A stretch of 64,000 nucleotides of DNA from Bacteroides sp. Marseille-P3684 (GCF_900291465.1 NZ_LT985808.1:2924539-2988538), one strand, 5' to 3'; counted from the stretch's first letter, positions 1 to 8,813 are shown. Made by a program: numbers and translations. Notes: generated from the letters alone by a model not told the origin.

Positions 1-718
1 GTTGCAAGGAGAGGTAATAGAACTCTTTAAGGTCATGAAAATACTTAAACAGAAGGTCGGCACGCTGCCTTTGCGAGGGGGACCAGTCTTCGGGATTTTT
101 AAAAAGGAGATATCGGCTTCGTACCAATAACTGTTTGAGTGTATCCCCATTGGATAGTATGAGAGGTTGATAAGGGAGCTTCTGCTTCTTTGCTTCTTTC
201 ATTTTCCGGTTTTCATCCTCCATTACCTGCCAGCGGTATTGGACCCGTAAATCCTGTAAGGCCTCCTTAAACTCTTTCTGTACATGAAAACGGTCAATAA
301 TCTGTTTGGCCAAAGGGAAGCAGGTTCTGGCAATTCTGGCCATACTTCCGGCCATATCCAACGTAATAGTTCGCACACCACGACGCCTGCCCTCAGGAAG
401 ATGCCTGAGTAGAAGATTGCATATATCCTCGCTCCTGGTACCTTTGAGCATCGCCACAAGAGTCCCCTTCCGACCATGCCCCGCCTTATTGGTTATGATC
501 GTGTAGAGTTCTCCATTGCTTAGTGAAGTCTCATCTATGGACAAGTGAGGACCCATGTTTTGAGGAAAACACATGTATTCCTCTGCATGAGGAAGATGAC
601 GCCACTGGCGGAAGTCACTTAAACGATTCTTATAGTAATCTGTGAGTTTCTTGTCGTCGAGTCTGTAAAGCTCTGCAAGGGACTTGATACTCACATTGTG
701 TGTATCAACGTAATTCTT
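1..718 (-). CDS. IS transposase, catalytic part (ISL3/ISAon1-like), partial at window edge
   Basis: This reading frame is open from just after a TAA at 719-721 to the left edge, with no clear ATG start; a GTG at about 692 or a frameshift from the upstream ORF could start it. The translation contains HLSIDETSLSNGELYT, then TLDMAGSMARIARTCF and IIDRFHVQKEFKEAL, the arrangement of DDE transposases of the ISL3 type (DDE_Tnp_ISL3): the IDE and LDM blocks carry the first two catalytic acids. It follows the N-terminal ORF at 705-1091 in a +1 frame, overlapping it by a few bases at an T6A4 run. In Bacteroidales such elements are usually annotated as an N-terminal-region ORF plus a transposase ORF. 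The C-terminus lies outside the window. The family call is from motif recognition; the subgroup name is less certain. Confidence 0.85.
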
Positions 719-1091
719 TTAAAAAAGCACCAAATTCCTTGGTGATATGAGTGCCTTCGGCTACCAGTTGCCAATTGCGACTATACGTCTTTCCATCACG
801 GGGATCTTCCCAACGCCGACGTTTTATTCGCAGATAGACGGTACGATCACGCGCAGGAAAGTCGGTTATGGTTATTTCCGGATAAAAACCCTTGGAGACC
901 AGTGGTAAGTGAGAATACTCGGAAGGTACAGACTTGGATTCCTCCAGACAAATTATATAATAAGAACCCATATCGGAATAGTCTACGATATCGAAATAAT
1001 CCAAAATTCCTTTGGGAAGGAATAAAGACAAAACGGATTTATAATCTATGGCTTTATGTTTCATATGGCAAAGATAAGATTTATCTGACAT
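705..1091 (-). CDS. IS transposase N-terminal region protein (ISAon1-like)
   Basis: A 128-aa ORF lying directly upstream of the catalytic transposase frame on the same strand. It contains LSLFLPKGILDYFDI near the start and a basic C-terminal half (YLRIKRRRWEDP) followed by WQLVAEGTHITKEFGAFLKEL, as in the separate DNA-binding N-terminal ORFs of two-ORF ISL3/ISAon1-type elements. An internal ATG at 1064 (MKHKAIDYKS) is an alternative start and may be the better one. The end overlaps the next ORF at a T6A4 homopolymer, so production of a fused transposase by ribosomal slippage is possible, but separate translation is equally compatible. The insertion sequence truncates a phage tape-measure gene just upstream. 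Confidence 0.75.
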   Translation of the reverse strand: MSDKSYLCHMKHKAIDYKSVLSLFLPKGILDYFDIVDYSDMGSYYIICLEESKSVPSEYSHLPLVSKGFYPEITITDFPARDRTVYLRIKRRRWEDPRDGKTYSRNWQLVAEGTHITKEFGAFLKELR

Positions 1092-1326
1092 TTGTTAAAT
1101 CCCCAAGAAAACAAACTGAACCGCGACATGACGGCAAGCTCGACTGCAAGCCCTGGAACAGTGTCACCAGCCCGTTGAACTTCAGCAGGGAATCGCGCAG
1201 CCGCTTGCCCTTCGTCTCGGCAATGCCCAGCTCCTGGGCGAAGTGCTTGACATCGGTCGTAGCCTCGACGATGTGTTCTTTCCCGTCAATGGAAAGCTTG
1301 ATATTAAATTTTACGTCTTTAGACAT
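1081..1326 (-). pseudogene. Phage tail tape-measure protein, N-terminal fragment cut by the IS
   Basis: The first roughly 60 residues (MSKDVKFNIKLSIDGKEH, then VKHFAQELG, RLRDSLLKFNGLVTLFQ) resemble the start of tape-measure proteins of Bacteroides siphoviruses and Mu-like phages: a beta-rich opening followed by a heptad-like helix. After about residue 62 the frame runs into non-homologous sequence and stops at the start of the insertion sequence, so the rest of the normally very long protein is missing. The exact IS boundary was not located; it should lie between about 1090 and 1150. The tail-chaperone-like ORF at 1647-1955 on the same strand supports a phage origin, since chaperone then tape measure is the usual order. 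The phage identification is from general resemblance and is moderately sure. Confidence 0.55.
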
Positions 1327-1380
1327 TGCTTTTCTGATTTTTATTTCTTATGTTTGCGACAAACCAAAACCTTTAGCCCC

Positions 1381-1650
1381 ATGAGAACTATTGAATTCGG
1401 TTATTTTCTTGTCCTGATAGGAGTGATATTCGCTATTTCTCTTTTTCTCGTTCAAAGCACGGATGCCGTTTTTAATTGCGGCGTCGCGTCGTTTATCTTT
1501 ATCGCAGTCGGTTACTTCCTTGTCTCCATAGACCCTCGAGACCTCAAAGAAGACTGGGAGGTCAAAGAGATTGAGGAACGTTGGGCGGAAAAGAAACGTG
1601 CCAGGGAGCAGCGCCGCCTGCAGAAGCAAAACGGCAAAGCGAAGCACTAA
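1381..1650 (+). CDS. Small membrane protein of unknown function
   Basis: The 89-aa product from the ATG at 1381 has two hydrophobic segments (about residues 7-25 and 31-48) followed by a highly charged tail rich in E, K and R (residues 55-89), so it is probably an inner-membrane protein with a cytoplasmic tail. An upstream in-frame ATG at 1243 would add 46 residues that overlap the tape-measure fragment and look non-coding. It lies antisense to the phage genes, between the tail-chaperone-like ORF and the tape-measure fragment. It may be a phage accessory (moron-type) gene. No family was recognised. Confidence 0.45.
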   Translation: MRTIEFGYFLVLIGVIFAISLFLVQSTDAVFNCGVASFIFIAVGYFLVSIDPRDLKEDWEVKEIEERWAEKKRAREQRRLQKQNGKAKH

Positions 1651-1955
1651 ACCCGTTTAGCCAGTTCCTCGAAGCGTCGCTTCTGCTCCTCTCGGCTCAT
1701 CACTACCCGGTCAGCACCCCGCTTTTCCTTCTTCTCATCCCAGGGCAACGGCCAGAACCGCTGCACCGTGGTCTTGTGCTTCATGTACGGACCGCTCAGC
1801 GTGTATGCCAGTGCCCGCGTCTGTTCCCACGACTCGCGGCTGTCTGCCTCCCGGGTCTTGGCATGCGCCTCACAGACCGCGCTGAACTCGTCGGGGGTCA
1901 TCCGCTCAAAGTCATCCAACCGCATCCCGACACAGCCCAGCGCGTATCCCAACAA
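1647..1955 (-). CDS. Phage tail assembly chaperone-like protein, possibly 5'-truncated
   Basis: The short helical product contains MRLDDFERMTPDEFSAV followed by a helix with SWEQTRALAY, the pattern of tail assembly chaperones (gpGT-type) encoded just before the tape-measure gene in tailed phages. The 102-aa form starts at a TTG; the first ATG is at 1925. The frame stays open further upstream to 2018 through a run of ten A residues on the coding strand (1977-1986). In many phages this protein is made by slippage from an upstream chaperone ORF, but no such ORF is present here, so the prophage probably ends or is deleted near 2000. Family assignment is by size, position and motif resemblance only. 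Confidence 0.4.
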   Translation of the reverse strand: MLGYALGCVGMRLDDFERMTPDEFSAVCEAHAKTREADSRESWEQTRALAYTLSGPYMKHKTTVQRFWPLPWDEKKEKRGADRVVMSREEQKRRFEELAKRV

Positions 1956-2126
1956 CCCGGCTATGGTCGGGCTTTCTTTTTTTTTTACTCCTGCATCCTT
2001 CTCGATATACGAAGTGGCTCAGAGCTCAGCTTATACAAATCCTATACCCTATTCCAGTTTGCCAAAAAGAATATAATCCAAATAAAAAAACAAGTCAAAT
2101 TATATGCAAGAGACGGACCGGACTAC

Positions 2127-2134
2127 TATATTTG
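2127..2134 (+). promoter_or_regulatory. Promoter -7 box for the small membrane protein
   Basis: TATATTTG fits the Bacteroidetes -7 consensus TAnnTTTG and stands about 42 bases before the ATG at 2176. No good -33 TTTG is visible at the expected distance, so support is moderate. Confidence 0.45.
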
Positions 2135-2175
2135 CAGTTATTAGAACTTTTGTCAAATATTAAAATCTAAATAGT

Positions 2176-2373
2176 ATGCCTATCGGATGTGTACTTTGGA
2201 TAATCTTAATAGCTATTTTTGCTATCAACCAGCTGGGTTGGGGGTGGGTTATCTGCATGCTGGTGGTGAGTGCAATTGGAGCTCTTCTCTCTCACCGCTA
2301 TCCGCTCATAAAAAACAAAAGACAGAGAAACTACACAAAAAAGAAAAGAAGAAACAACATAAACAAGAAATAA
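2176..2373 (+). CDS. Small hydrophobic protein of unknown function
   Basis: The 65-aa product is almost entirely two adjoining hydrophobic stretches (about residues 5-20 and 23-39) ending in a strongly basic tail (KNKRQRNYTKKKRRN). This gives a short hairpin membrane protein with a positive cytoplasmic end. A Bacteroidetes -7 box lies upstream, and the ATG is the first in frame. It sits alone between the prophage remnant and the degenerate repeat. No family was recognised; similar small basic-tailed membrane proteins are common in Bacteroides, so expression is plausible but unproven. Confidence 0.45.
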   Translation: MPIGCVLWIILIAIFAINQLGWGWVICMLVVSAIGALLSHRYPLIKNKRQRNYTKKKRRNNINKK

Positions 2374-2442
2374 GTTCCTTCGTGCAGATGCAATTTGATG
2401 TATCAGTCCACAAAGCAAGGGCAGCCTTGAAGTTTTAGAGCT

Positions 2443-3010
2443 ATTGACAAATTGTCAAATGAAGCCCCTTAGTAGCGACTGTCCTACGGCAAAACTCCGG
2501 ATTGATACATTCCAAAGGCTTTTTCAGGCAGTTTGCAACATACGCATTGACGAACATTCTGACTGGATAACGTCACGATGGTATGCTTTCAGCTCTAAGA
2601 CTCACATACTGACCCCTGACCATCCGGAATTCCACACTTGATGTCACCATCCGACTATTCTGCAAGCTCCTCCTTCCAGAGAAGGAAACTCAAAACAATC
2701 CACTCGAACGCCTCATCCGAGAGACATTTCATCGCAAAACAGCAGGGTTGGAAGCAGGAAACTCCCCAAAATCCCGCAGCAATTTTCCAAATCGGGCGTA
2801 CGAAAGAAGAGTATTCCGGGCACGTTTTGCCCATAGCATGGGAATAAGATGTATAGTTTTCTAAAATATCAGGAGAATATCGACGTTTCTGTTAAACGGA
2901 ATTAGTAATTCAATATCAGATTACCAAGAGGCTGAAAAGCGAAAGTCAGCAGAAATAGTCGGAAGAAGACTTTCTGCAAGCAAAATGAGAATTATCCCCT
3001 CCATGTGTCA
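2443..3010 (+). repeat. Dispersed ~540-bp element, degenerate copy D
   Basis: This stretch keeps landmarks of the better copies at 19.26, 30.30 and 46.32 kb in the same order: TTGACAAATTGTCAAATGAA at the start, CTCCTTCCAGAGA in the middle, the block TTCCGGGCACGTTTTG shared with copy B, and GTATAGTTTTCTAAAAT (2850-2866). A TGTCAA at 3005-3010 could be the right end. The 22-bp palindrome array of the other copies is not recognisable here, and the small ORF found at the start of the other copies is stopped after six codons. It fills the gene-free gap between the small membrane protein and the DUF4831 gene. Confidence 0.6.
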
Positions 3011-3052
3011 AACTTCAGAAAAGGACTTCCGGAGACGGAACCAATAAAAAAT

Positions 3053-3143
3053 ACACAAAGGTGTGAAGATACAGAGTGAAATTAACGAAATGGACAAAAT
3101 GGATAAAATACATCTTCTCCCTGTCTCTTCAGCGCCTTTGTGT
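3053..3143. repeat. CACAAAG-type long intergenic hairpin, copy 1
   Basis: ACACAAAGG at 3053-3061 pairs with CCTTTGTGT at 3135-3143, and the pairing continues inward with mismatches through GAAGATACAG and CTGTCTCTTC. It lies just downstream of the DUF4831 gene (minus strand) and belongs to the hairpin family seen at 14939, 23882 and 41733. A transcript-end role is likely. It is the most diverged copy. Confidence 0.6.
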
Positions 3144-3181
3144 CATGCTTTTAACCCAACGGTCTAATGACCGAGTCGGAT

Positions 3182-4243
3182 TTAATTTTCGTCAGCAGTA
3201 ATCTTAAGCACCCCACCGGTAGTCGGGTCGAACATGACCTGGGTAGTGGTCTTCTTGTCAAAGAGCTTCTTGCTCAATATTTCACGATTGCCGAACTGCG
3301 CAAAAGGCAGCTCGCCTTCATAGTATTTCTCTTTTCCCTGGAACACCGTGACATGAGCTTTTCCGGGGACATTGTAGACTACCCCTTCCAGCTTCTTCTT
3401 TGCCTTTTCCTCCGGAGACGCCATGGGAACCGTATTTCTATTTTCCAAAGATACATACACAGGCTCACCTGCCAGGTTGTTTGCCCCCACAACCCCCAGA
3501 CGCTTTGAAAAACGGAACAGCACCTCCTTGTCTATATTTCCCGTCGGGAGAAGCGTCAGGTTAAACTTCTTCGTCTCCGTCACGGTCGTTCCTTCAAAGA
3601 GCTGCAGCAGGGCAGCTTCCTGACGATTCAGGTTGGCAAGCATGATTTTCAAGGATTCTCCATCCGTAGGCATGTAGTCAGCCTGTCCCCGCGTCAAGCT
3701 GTTCTTGCTTTCGCGTATGTTATAGATTTCCTTGGCAGTCAGCTCCGCCATCTTGGCGGTAGAACCAGCCATGAGTATCTCCTCGGTCATGTAATCACGC
3801 GGATTCACCGGAGCTTGCGGAGTCTCCGAAGCAGGCTCTTCACCCGAGCCCTCAGCCAACGTATTGTGTGTGTTTATCGCTTTCAGAATACCGTCAGGCG
3901 TCAGCTCCACCAACGAGGCAACGGTCTTGTCCTTCAACTCGATGGTATAAGCCTGGTCCTTATCGGGAGTCCCCACCGGGACTACCTTGACTTCCTTTAT
4001 TTTCCATTGCTCATACGCCTGTGCGGAAACGCCTGTCAGACGCAGGTATTTCTCGGCATAGCGACAAAAGTCGCCGGGGGTAAACACTGTCTTCTCCGCC
4101 ACCACCGTAATGCTGAGGGTGGTCTGGGGCAAGAAGTAGGTCACTCCTTCCTCATTTTGTCCCGGAGCATAGCCACTGACACGCGTCTGCGCACTTGCCG
4201 ACAGAGACAAAAGCAATGCAAAAGCAAATAATCCTGTTTTCAT
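3182..4243 (-). CDS. DUF4831 family exported protein
   Basis: The 353-aa product starts with a signal peptide (MKTGLFAFALLLSLSASA, cleavage probably after residue 18). Its body matches the Bacteroidales DUF4831 proteins, including the early block with TYFLPQTTL and the FTPGDFCRYAEKYL motif. Function is unknown; it is expected to be periplasmic or outer-membrane associated. It lies 36 bases downstream of the NAD(P)HX repair gene on the same strand, so the two are probably cotranscribed. The length is normal for the family and the gene appears intact. A hairpin of the CACAAAG family follows it. Confidence 0.85.
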   Translation of the reverse strand: MKTGLFAFALLLSLSASAQTRVSGYAPGQNEEGVTYFLPQTTLSITVVAEKTVFTPGDFCRYAEKYLRLTGVSAQAYEQWKIKEVKVVPVGTPDKDQAYTIELKDKTVASLVELTPDGILKAINTHNTLAEGSGEEPASETPQAPVNPRDYMTEEILMAGSTAKMAELTAKEIYNIRESKNSLTRGQADYMPTDGESLKIMLANLNRQEAALLQLFEGTTVTETKKFNLTLLPTGNIDKEVLFRFSKRLGVVGANNLAGEPVYVSLENRNTVPMASPEEKAKKKLEGVVYNVPGKAHVTVFQGKEKYYEGELPFAQFGNREILSKKLFDKKTTTQVMFDPTTGGVLKITADEN

Positions 4244-4279
4244 ATCATTATGGCTTAGAATGGTTTTTAAAGAATCGTT

Positions 4280-5791
4280 TCATCGTTCAAGCTGCTTCCA
4301 TGCTTCCGGCAGATGGTCGACCAGACTTCCGGCAGTCATGGCAATCCGACTTTCTGCCTCGGCAGCCAGGTCTCCGGCAAGACCGTGTACGTATACACCC
4401 AACCGGCAAGCATCAAACGAATCATATCCCTGCGCCAGCAAGGCAAGCAAAATGCCCGTCAACACATCGCCGCTTCCTCCGGTAGCCATACCGGGATTGC
4501 CCGTCGGATTGAAGACGACCTCTCCTTCGGGAGTGACGATGGCCGTCCAGGCTCCTTTCACCACGATATACACCTGATGGGCTGCAGCCAGTTCCTTCGC
4601 CTTCGTCAATCGTTCATACGTGTCACTGCACGTACCGACCAGCCGTTCCAGCTCTTTCGGATGCGGGGTGAGGATACTGCCTTTCGGCACTTGTGACATC
4701 CAGGAATGGTTGAGCGAAAGGATGTTGAGTGCATCAGCATCAAGCACCATCGGTGTGGAGGTTATCTGAAGCTGTTCAATCAGAGCCTCAGCCGTCTCCA
4801 TAGCCTTTCCGAGTCCCGGACCTACCCCGACTGCCTCGTAAGAATCTGCTTCCGTAGCCGTCGTGAAGCACTCGTCGCTATAATCGTGATCGATCATGGC
4901 TTCAGGCACACTCGTCTGCACAATGTCATTGTTACGCAAGGGAACATGGACCGTCAACAGCCCCACCCCACTGCGCAGGCAGGCACGGGCAGCCAGAATG
5001 GAAGCTCCTGCCATACCGAACTTCCCGGCAATAAGCAGCGCATGACCGTAATCCCCTTTGTGGGAGAACCGTCCGCGTGGACGCAAGAGGGAAGCCACTT
5101 CATCCTTTTCAAGAATATGGAAAGGAGTCTGTGCCTCTTTCAGGAAACCGGGCAACAAACCGATGTCAAGCACCTCCACATCCCCCAGCAGTTCCTCATT
5201 CTCCGAGAAGAGGAAAGAAAGCTTGATCTGACCGATAGTCAGCGTCAGATCCGCACGGATAATGAACGTGCGCTGGTTGTATGTATTGTCCTCGCACATC
5301 AGTCCTGAAGGGATGTCAATGGAGACGACCTTGGCAGGTGACTGATTGATATAATTCACCACGGCGGCAAAACCTCCGCTCAGCGGCTTGTTGAGTCCCG
5401 AACCAAACAGTCCGTCAATCACGATGTCCCCCTCAGAAAGCCGGGGAGGGTCAAAGTTCTTGGTAACCTCTTCAAACTTCACGTTGTCGCACATCTGCAA
5501 CAGGTCACGGTTGGTGGTGCAGTCATCCGACAGATGTCCGGTGGTATTGAACAAGTAAGCCTCTACGGCATATCCCTTTTCCGAGAGCATGCGTGCCACG
5601 GCAAGCGCATCACCTCCGTTGTTCCCCGGTCCGGAAAACACTTTTACCGGTGTGGTGTTGTCCCACCGGCGGGCGATGGCAGCTGTAATGGCTTGTGCTG
5701 CACGTTCCATAAGGTCAATGGATGCAATGGGCTCCTGTTCGATGGTATATTGATCCCATTCCTTGATTTGAGAATTAGTCAGTATTTTCAC
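4280..5791 (-). CDS. nnr: Bifunctional NAD(P)HX epimerase / ADP-dependent NAD(P)HX dehydratase
   Basis: The enzyme repairs hydrated, inactive NADH and NADPH. The N-terminal YjeF epimerase domain (about residues 1-215) carries GPGNNGGDAL at 54-63; the C-terminal ribokinase-like dehydratase domain (about 230-500) carries GNPGMATGGSGDVL near 430-445, the nucleotide-binding and catalytic region. The fused 503-aa architecture is the usual bacterial one. The start is a GTG (MKILTNSQIKEWD aligns with the normal start of the family); no ATG lies nearby upstream. Likely operon with the DUF4831 gene 36 bases downstream. Cytosolic housekeeping enzyme. Confidence 0.95.
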   Translation of the reverse strand: MKILTNSQIKEWDQYTIEQEPIASIDLMERAAQAITAAIARRWDNTTPVKVFSGPGNNGGDALAVARMLSEKGYAVEAYLFNTTGHLSDDCTTNRDLLQMCDNVKFEEVTKNFDPPRLSEGDIVIDGLFGSGLNKPLSGGFAAVVNYINQSPAKVVSIDIPSGLMCEDNTYNQRTFIIRADLTLTIGQIKLSFLFSENEELLGDVEVLDIGLLPGFLKEAQTPFHILEKDEVASLLRPRGRFSHKGDYGHALLIAGKFGMAGASILAARACLRSGVGLLTVHVPLRNNDIVQTSVPEAMIDHDYSDECFTTATEADSYEAVGVGPGLGKAMETAEALIEQLQITSTPMVLDADALNILSLNHSWMSQVPKGSILTPHPKELERLVGTCSDTYERLTKAKELAAAHQVYIVVKGAWTAIVTPEGEVVFNPTGNPGMATGGSGDVLTGILLALLAQGYDSFDACRLGVYVHGLAGDLAAEAESRIAMTAGSLVDHLPEAWKQLER

Positions 5792-5931
5792 TTTTATAGG
5801 GTCTTTAGTCTGTTTGGGGTGTAAAATTACTATTTTAGCCTTATACCGTCTTCCTTTTTCAGTACAAAATTAGAAACTGTTTCGAATTTACTTCCGCAAA
5901 TCCAAAGCGCAGGTGACAAGCGGCAAGGCGT

Positions 5932-6762
5932 CTATCCATTTTCTTCGAATGTGAAGGCATCTCCATCCTCCAGGACCGGAAATTTCCGCCGGAATGCCTC
6001 CAGCCGCTCCCGGTCAAGCACCGCCGTAGCAAATCCTTCCTGTCCGTCTACACAGGATGCGATGACTTTGCCATACGGATCAATCACCCGGCTATGTCCG
6101 TCATAGGCGGCAACGGGATCGTGTCCCACCCGGTTGGATGCCAGCACATAACATTGGTTTTCCAAGGCACGTGCATCCAGCAACGCATCCCAGACCCGGA
6201 TTCGCGGCACCGGCCAGTTTGCCACATAGAGGGCTACCTCATAATCACCGCGGTTCCGTGCAAAGACAGGGAAACGCAAGTCATAACATACCTGAAGCAG
6301 GAAACGCCATCCGCGGAACTCCACGACAACCCGTTTCTGTCCCGGGGCATAGACCTTATCCTCTCCACCATACGTAAACAAATGGCGTTTGTCATAAGCC
6401 TCCACGGAGTGAGGCATCACAAAGAAGAACCGGTTGTAGAACCTGCCGTCCGCTTCCACCGGCAGACTGCCTGCCAGGGCTGCATCCAGCCGGACAGCCC
6501 ACTGACGCATCCATTCCAAGGTATCCTCCGCCGTAGCGGCTACTCCCGGAAGACCGGGCTGCATGCAGAACCCGGTAGCAAACATCTCAGGAAGCAGATA
6601 GATATCGCTTGACGGAGCGTCTCTCAAAAGCGACTCCAGGTGTTCGCGGTTGGCTGCAGCATGACACCAGACGATATCGGTCTGCAACACCGTTGCCCGC
6701 AGCTGGTTCCGGGACTCGTCTGTCCTGATACCATCGTGCCTTTCAAATTCTGTCGTACTCAT
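5932..6762 (-). CDS. Nitrilase-family hydrolase, omega-amidase (YafV-like)
   Basis: Carbon-nitrogen hydrolase of 276 aa. The catalytic triad is visible: Glu in LLPEMFATGF, Lys in YDKRHLFTYGGED and Cys in VCYDLRFP. The RHLFTYGGED and CYDLRFP blocks are typical of the omega-amidase/YafV branch, which hydrolyses alpha-ketoglutaramate and alpha-ketosuccinamate in glutamine and methionine salvage. The ATG at 6762 was chosen over an in-frame TTG at 6771. The first 20 residues are an extension not usual for the family. It lies 36 bases after lpxB on the same strand and may share its transcript. Exact substrate is inferred. Confidence 0.88.
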   Translation of the reverse strand: MSTTEFERHDGIRTDESRNQLRATVLQTDIVWCHAAANREHLESLLRDAPSSDIYLLPEMFATGFCMQPGLPGVAATAEDTLEWMRQWAVRLDAALAGSLPVEADGRFYNRFFFVMPHSVEAYDKRHLFTYGGEDKVYAPGQKRVVVEFRGWRFLLQVCYDLRFPVFARNRGDYEVALYVANWPVPRIRVWDALLDARALENQCYVLASNRVGHDPVAAYDGHSRVIDPYGKVIASCVDGQEGFATAVLDRERLEAFRRKFPVLEDGDAFTFEENG

Positions 6763-6798
6763 ATCAATCAATCCGCATTCAGTGACTAAGGGAATATC

Positions 6799-7938
6799 TC
6801 AACTACGCCCGCGCAACACATCGAGCATCTGGCGCGCAGCCTTTTCCGAAGCGCCCGGAGCACCTAAAAGATTGATAATTCGGTCGTATTCATCCAACAT
6901 CTTCCGGCGTTCGTCTCCACCGAGCAAACGCCTCAGTTCACGTTGCATGTTCTCCACGGTCATGGTATCCGCCACCAGCTCGCGTACCACCTCCCTGCCG
7001 GCAATCAGATTGACCAGCGAAATGTATTTCACCTTCAAGACATGCCGCCGCAAGAAAGAGATGACCTTGCCGATGGGCGTATGGTAACACACCACCTGAG
7101 GCACACGGAACAAAGCGGTCTCCAGCGTCGCTGTCCCCGAAGTAACCAGTGCCACATGGGCATTGGCAAGGAGCGGATAGGTCTGTCCGTAAACGACCTT
7201 TACCGGTGTTCCCTGAATGAACTCACCGTAATAGAAGGGGTCAATACCGGGTGCACCTGCCAATACCATCTGATACTCCGGAAAAGCCGAAGCCGCACGT
7301 ATCATGTCGGGCAAATTGTCCTTGATTTCCTGCTTGCGGCTACCTGCCAGCAGGGCGATAATGGGACGCGAAGGGTCAAGTCCGTTGGCACGCAGAAACT
7401 CTGCCCATGTCTCCGAAGTGGTTTCCCGGAATTTAGCCACAGCATCCACACACGGATTGCCCACATAGTGAATGGGATAGTCATACTTCCGATAAAAATC
7501 CACTTCAAAAGGAAGAATGGAAAAGAGCTCGTCCACATCCCGCTTGATATTCTTGATGCGATACGTCTTCCACGCCCAGATTTTAGGGGAGATATAATAG
7601 AACACGGGAATCCGGGTCTTTGCCCTGACAAACTTGGCAATGCCCAGATTAAAGCCGGGATAGTCCACCAGGATCACCACGTCGGGATGCCACTGTACGA
7701 TGTCCTCTTTACACAGACGCATGTTGGCAAAAATGGTAGGCAAATGGAGCAGTACCGGGATAAAGCCCATGTATGCCAATTCACGGTAATGCTTCACCCG
7801 CTTGCCTCCCACGGCGGTCATCAGATCTCCTCCGAAAAAACGGAAGTCCGCCTCCGGGTCTTCCCGGCGTATGGCTGCCATCAGGTTGGATGCATGCAGG
7901 TCACCCGATGCCTCGCCGACAATCAAATAATACTTCAT
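6799..7938 (-). CDS. lpxB: Lipid-A-disaccharide synthase
   Basis: The 379-aa protein joins UDP-2,3-diacylglucosamine and lipid X to form the lipid A disaccharide at the inner membrane face. The start MKYYLIVGEASGDLHASNL is the hallmark N-terminus of LpxB; FYYISPKIWAWK, LLAGSRKQEI and LVTSGTATLETAL are conserved GT19 blocks. It follows surE with 3 bases between stop and start, so the two are translationally close; this surE-lpxB pairing is usual in Bacteroidales. Intact and of normal length. Confidence 0.97.
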   Translation of the reverse strand: MKYYLIVGEASGDLHASNLMAAIRREDPEADFRFFGGDLMTAVGGKRVKHYRELAYMGFIPVLLHLPTIFANMRLCKEDIVQWHPDVVILVDYPGFNLGIAKFVRAKTRIPVFYYISPKIWAWKTYRIKNIKRDVDELFSILPFEVDFYRKYDYPIHYVGNPCVDAVAKFRETTSETWAEFLRANGLDPSRPIIALLAGSRKQEIKDNLPDMIRAASAFPEYQMVLAGAPGIDPFYYGEFIQGTPVKVVYGQTYPLLANAHVALVTSGTATLETALFRVPQVVCYHTPIGKVISFLRRHVLKVKYISLVNLIAGREVVRELVADTMTVENMQRELRRLLGGDERRKMLDEYDRIINLLGAPGASEKAARQMLDVLRGRS

Positions 7939-7941
7939 AAG

Positions 7942-8712
7942 CTAAATATCCAGATTCCAGTCTTTCATTTGTTCCATCATCTCGTAGGCCGTCACGTCAA
8001 TCTTGACGGGGGTAATGGCGACGTAACCGTTGTTCAACGCCCAGACATCAGAGTCCTCGCCTTCATCATCGCTCTGAAAGGAACCGGTCAACCAGTAATA
8101 ATGTGTCTTATAAGGATGCGGACAATCCGCCCACTCATTGTGCCATCCTCCCCGCGTCTGCCGGCAGACCTTCACACCCCGGAAGGAAGGAGTCAACGGG
8201 AAATTGACATTCAGACAGACTCCACCGGACAAACCATGCCGCAGGACTTCCTTTGTGATGCCTTGGACATAGGCTGTCAAGGGAGCAAAGTCGGCGTCAG
8301 GGTCATGGTCGCACAGTGAGAAGCCGATGGAAGGGACCCCCTTCATACATCCCTCGAGCACTACTCCCATCGTACCGGAATAGTGGACATTGACAGCCGA
8401 ATTATCGCCATGATTAATTCCACCGATGACCACATCCGGACGCCTCGGCAACGCATCGTGCATGGCGAGCTTGACACAGTCGACCGGAGTGCCCGAACAG
8501 GCATAAACTGTCAATCCTTCTTCCCGATGATAAAGCGCATAGTGCACCGGAGACTTCGAAGTCAACGAACAGGCAGCCCCGGAACGCGGAGAGTCCGGTG
8601 CCATGACAACCACCTCTCCCAGCGGACGGAGCATGCGTATTAATTCATTGATTCCTTTGGCCGTAACGCCATCATCGTTTGAGACTAATATCAGTGGAGA
8701 TTCATTCTTCAT
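7942..8712 (-). CDS. surE: 5'/3'-nucleotidase SurE
   Basis: The 256-aa metal-dependent phosphatase removes phosphate from nucleoside monophosphates. [11 protein letters not shown] near the N-terminus supplies the metal-binding Asp pair; [10 protein letters not shown] and [18 protein letters not shown] are the conserved SurE active-site loops. It heads the surE-lpxB operon and is divergent from parA across 170 bases. A TACTTTTG box (8736-8743, minus) supplies a probable promoter. Intact, normal length. Confidence 0.97.
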   Translation of the reverse strand: MKNESPLILVSNDDGVTAKGINELIRMLRPLGEVVVMAPDSPRSGAACSLTSKSPVHYALYHREEGLTVYACSGTPVDCVKLAMHDALPRRPDVVIGGINHGDNSAVNVHYSGTMGVVLEGCMKGVPSIGFSLCDHDPDADFAPLTAYVQGITKEVLRHGLSGGVCLNVNFPLTPSFRGVKVCRQTRGGWHNEWADCPHPYKTHYYWLTGSFQSDDEGEDSDVWALNNGYVAITPVKIDVTAYEMMEQMKDWNLDI

Positions 8713-8735
8713 ACCTTATATATTATGTTTGCGGG

Positions 8736-8743
8736 CAAAAGTA
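8736..8743 (-). promoter_or_regulatory. Promoter -7 box for surE-lpxB
   Basis: On the minus strand this reads TACTTTTG, matching TAnnTTTG, about 24 bases upstream of the surE ATG. Confidence 0.5.
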
Positions 8744-8813
8744 CGAAAAATAGCCAGCCCGCGAACAGCTTATAGGAATATTTCTTAATCTGCGTGAAAG
8801 GCTCTGTCAAAAA

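Noticed and set aside
1348-1647. 99-aa minus-strand frame opposite the small membrane protein at 1381-1650
   Set aside because: It has no recognisable features and the plus-strand frame has a coherent membrane-protein layout, though neither is certain.
2444-2847. Two short plus-strand frames (2444-2641 and 2638-2847)
   Set aside because: They lie within the degenerate dispersed element and have no counterpart in the better copies.
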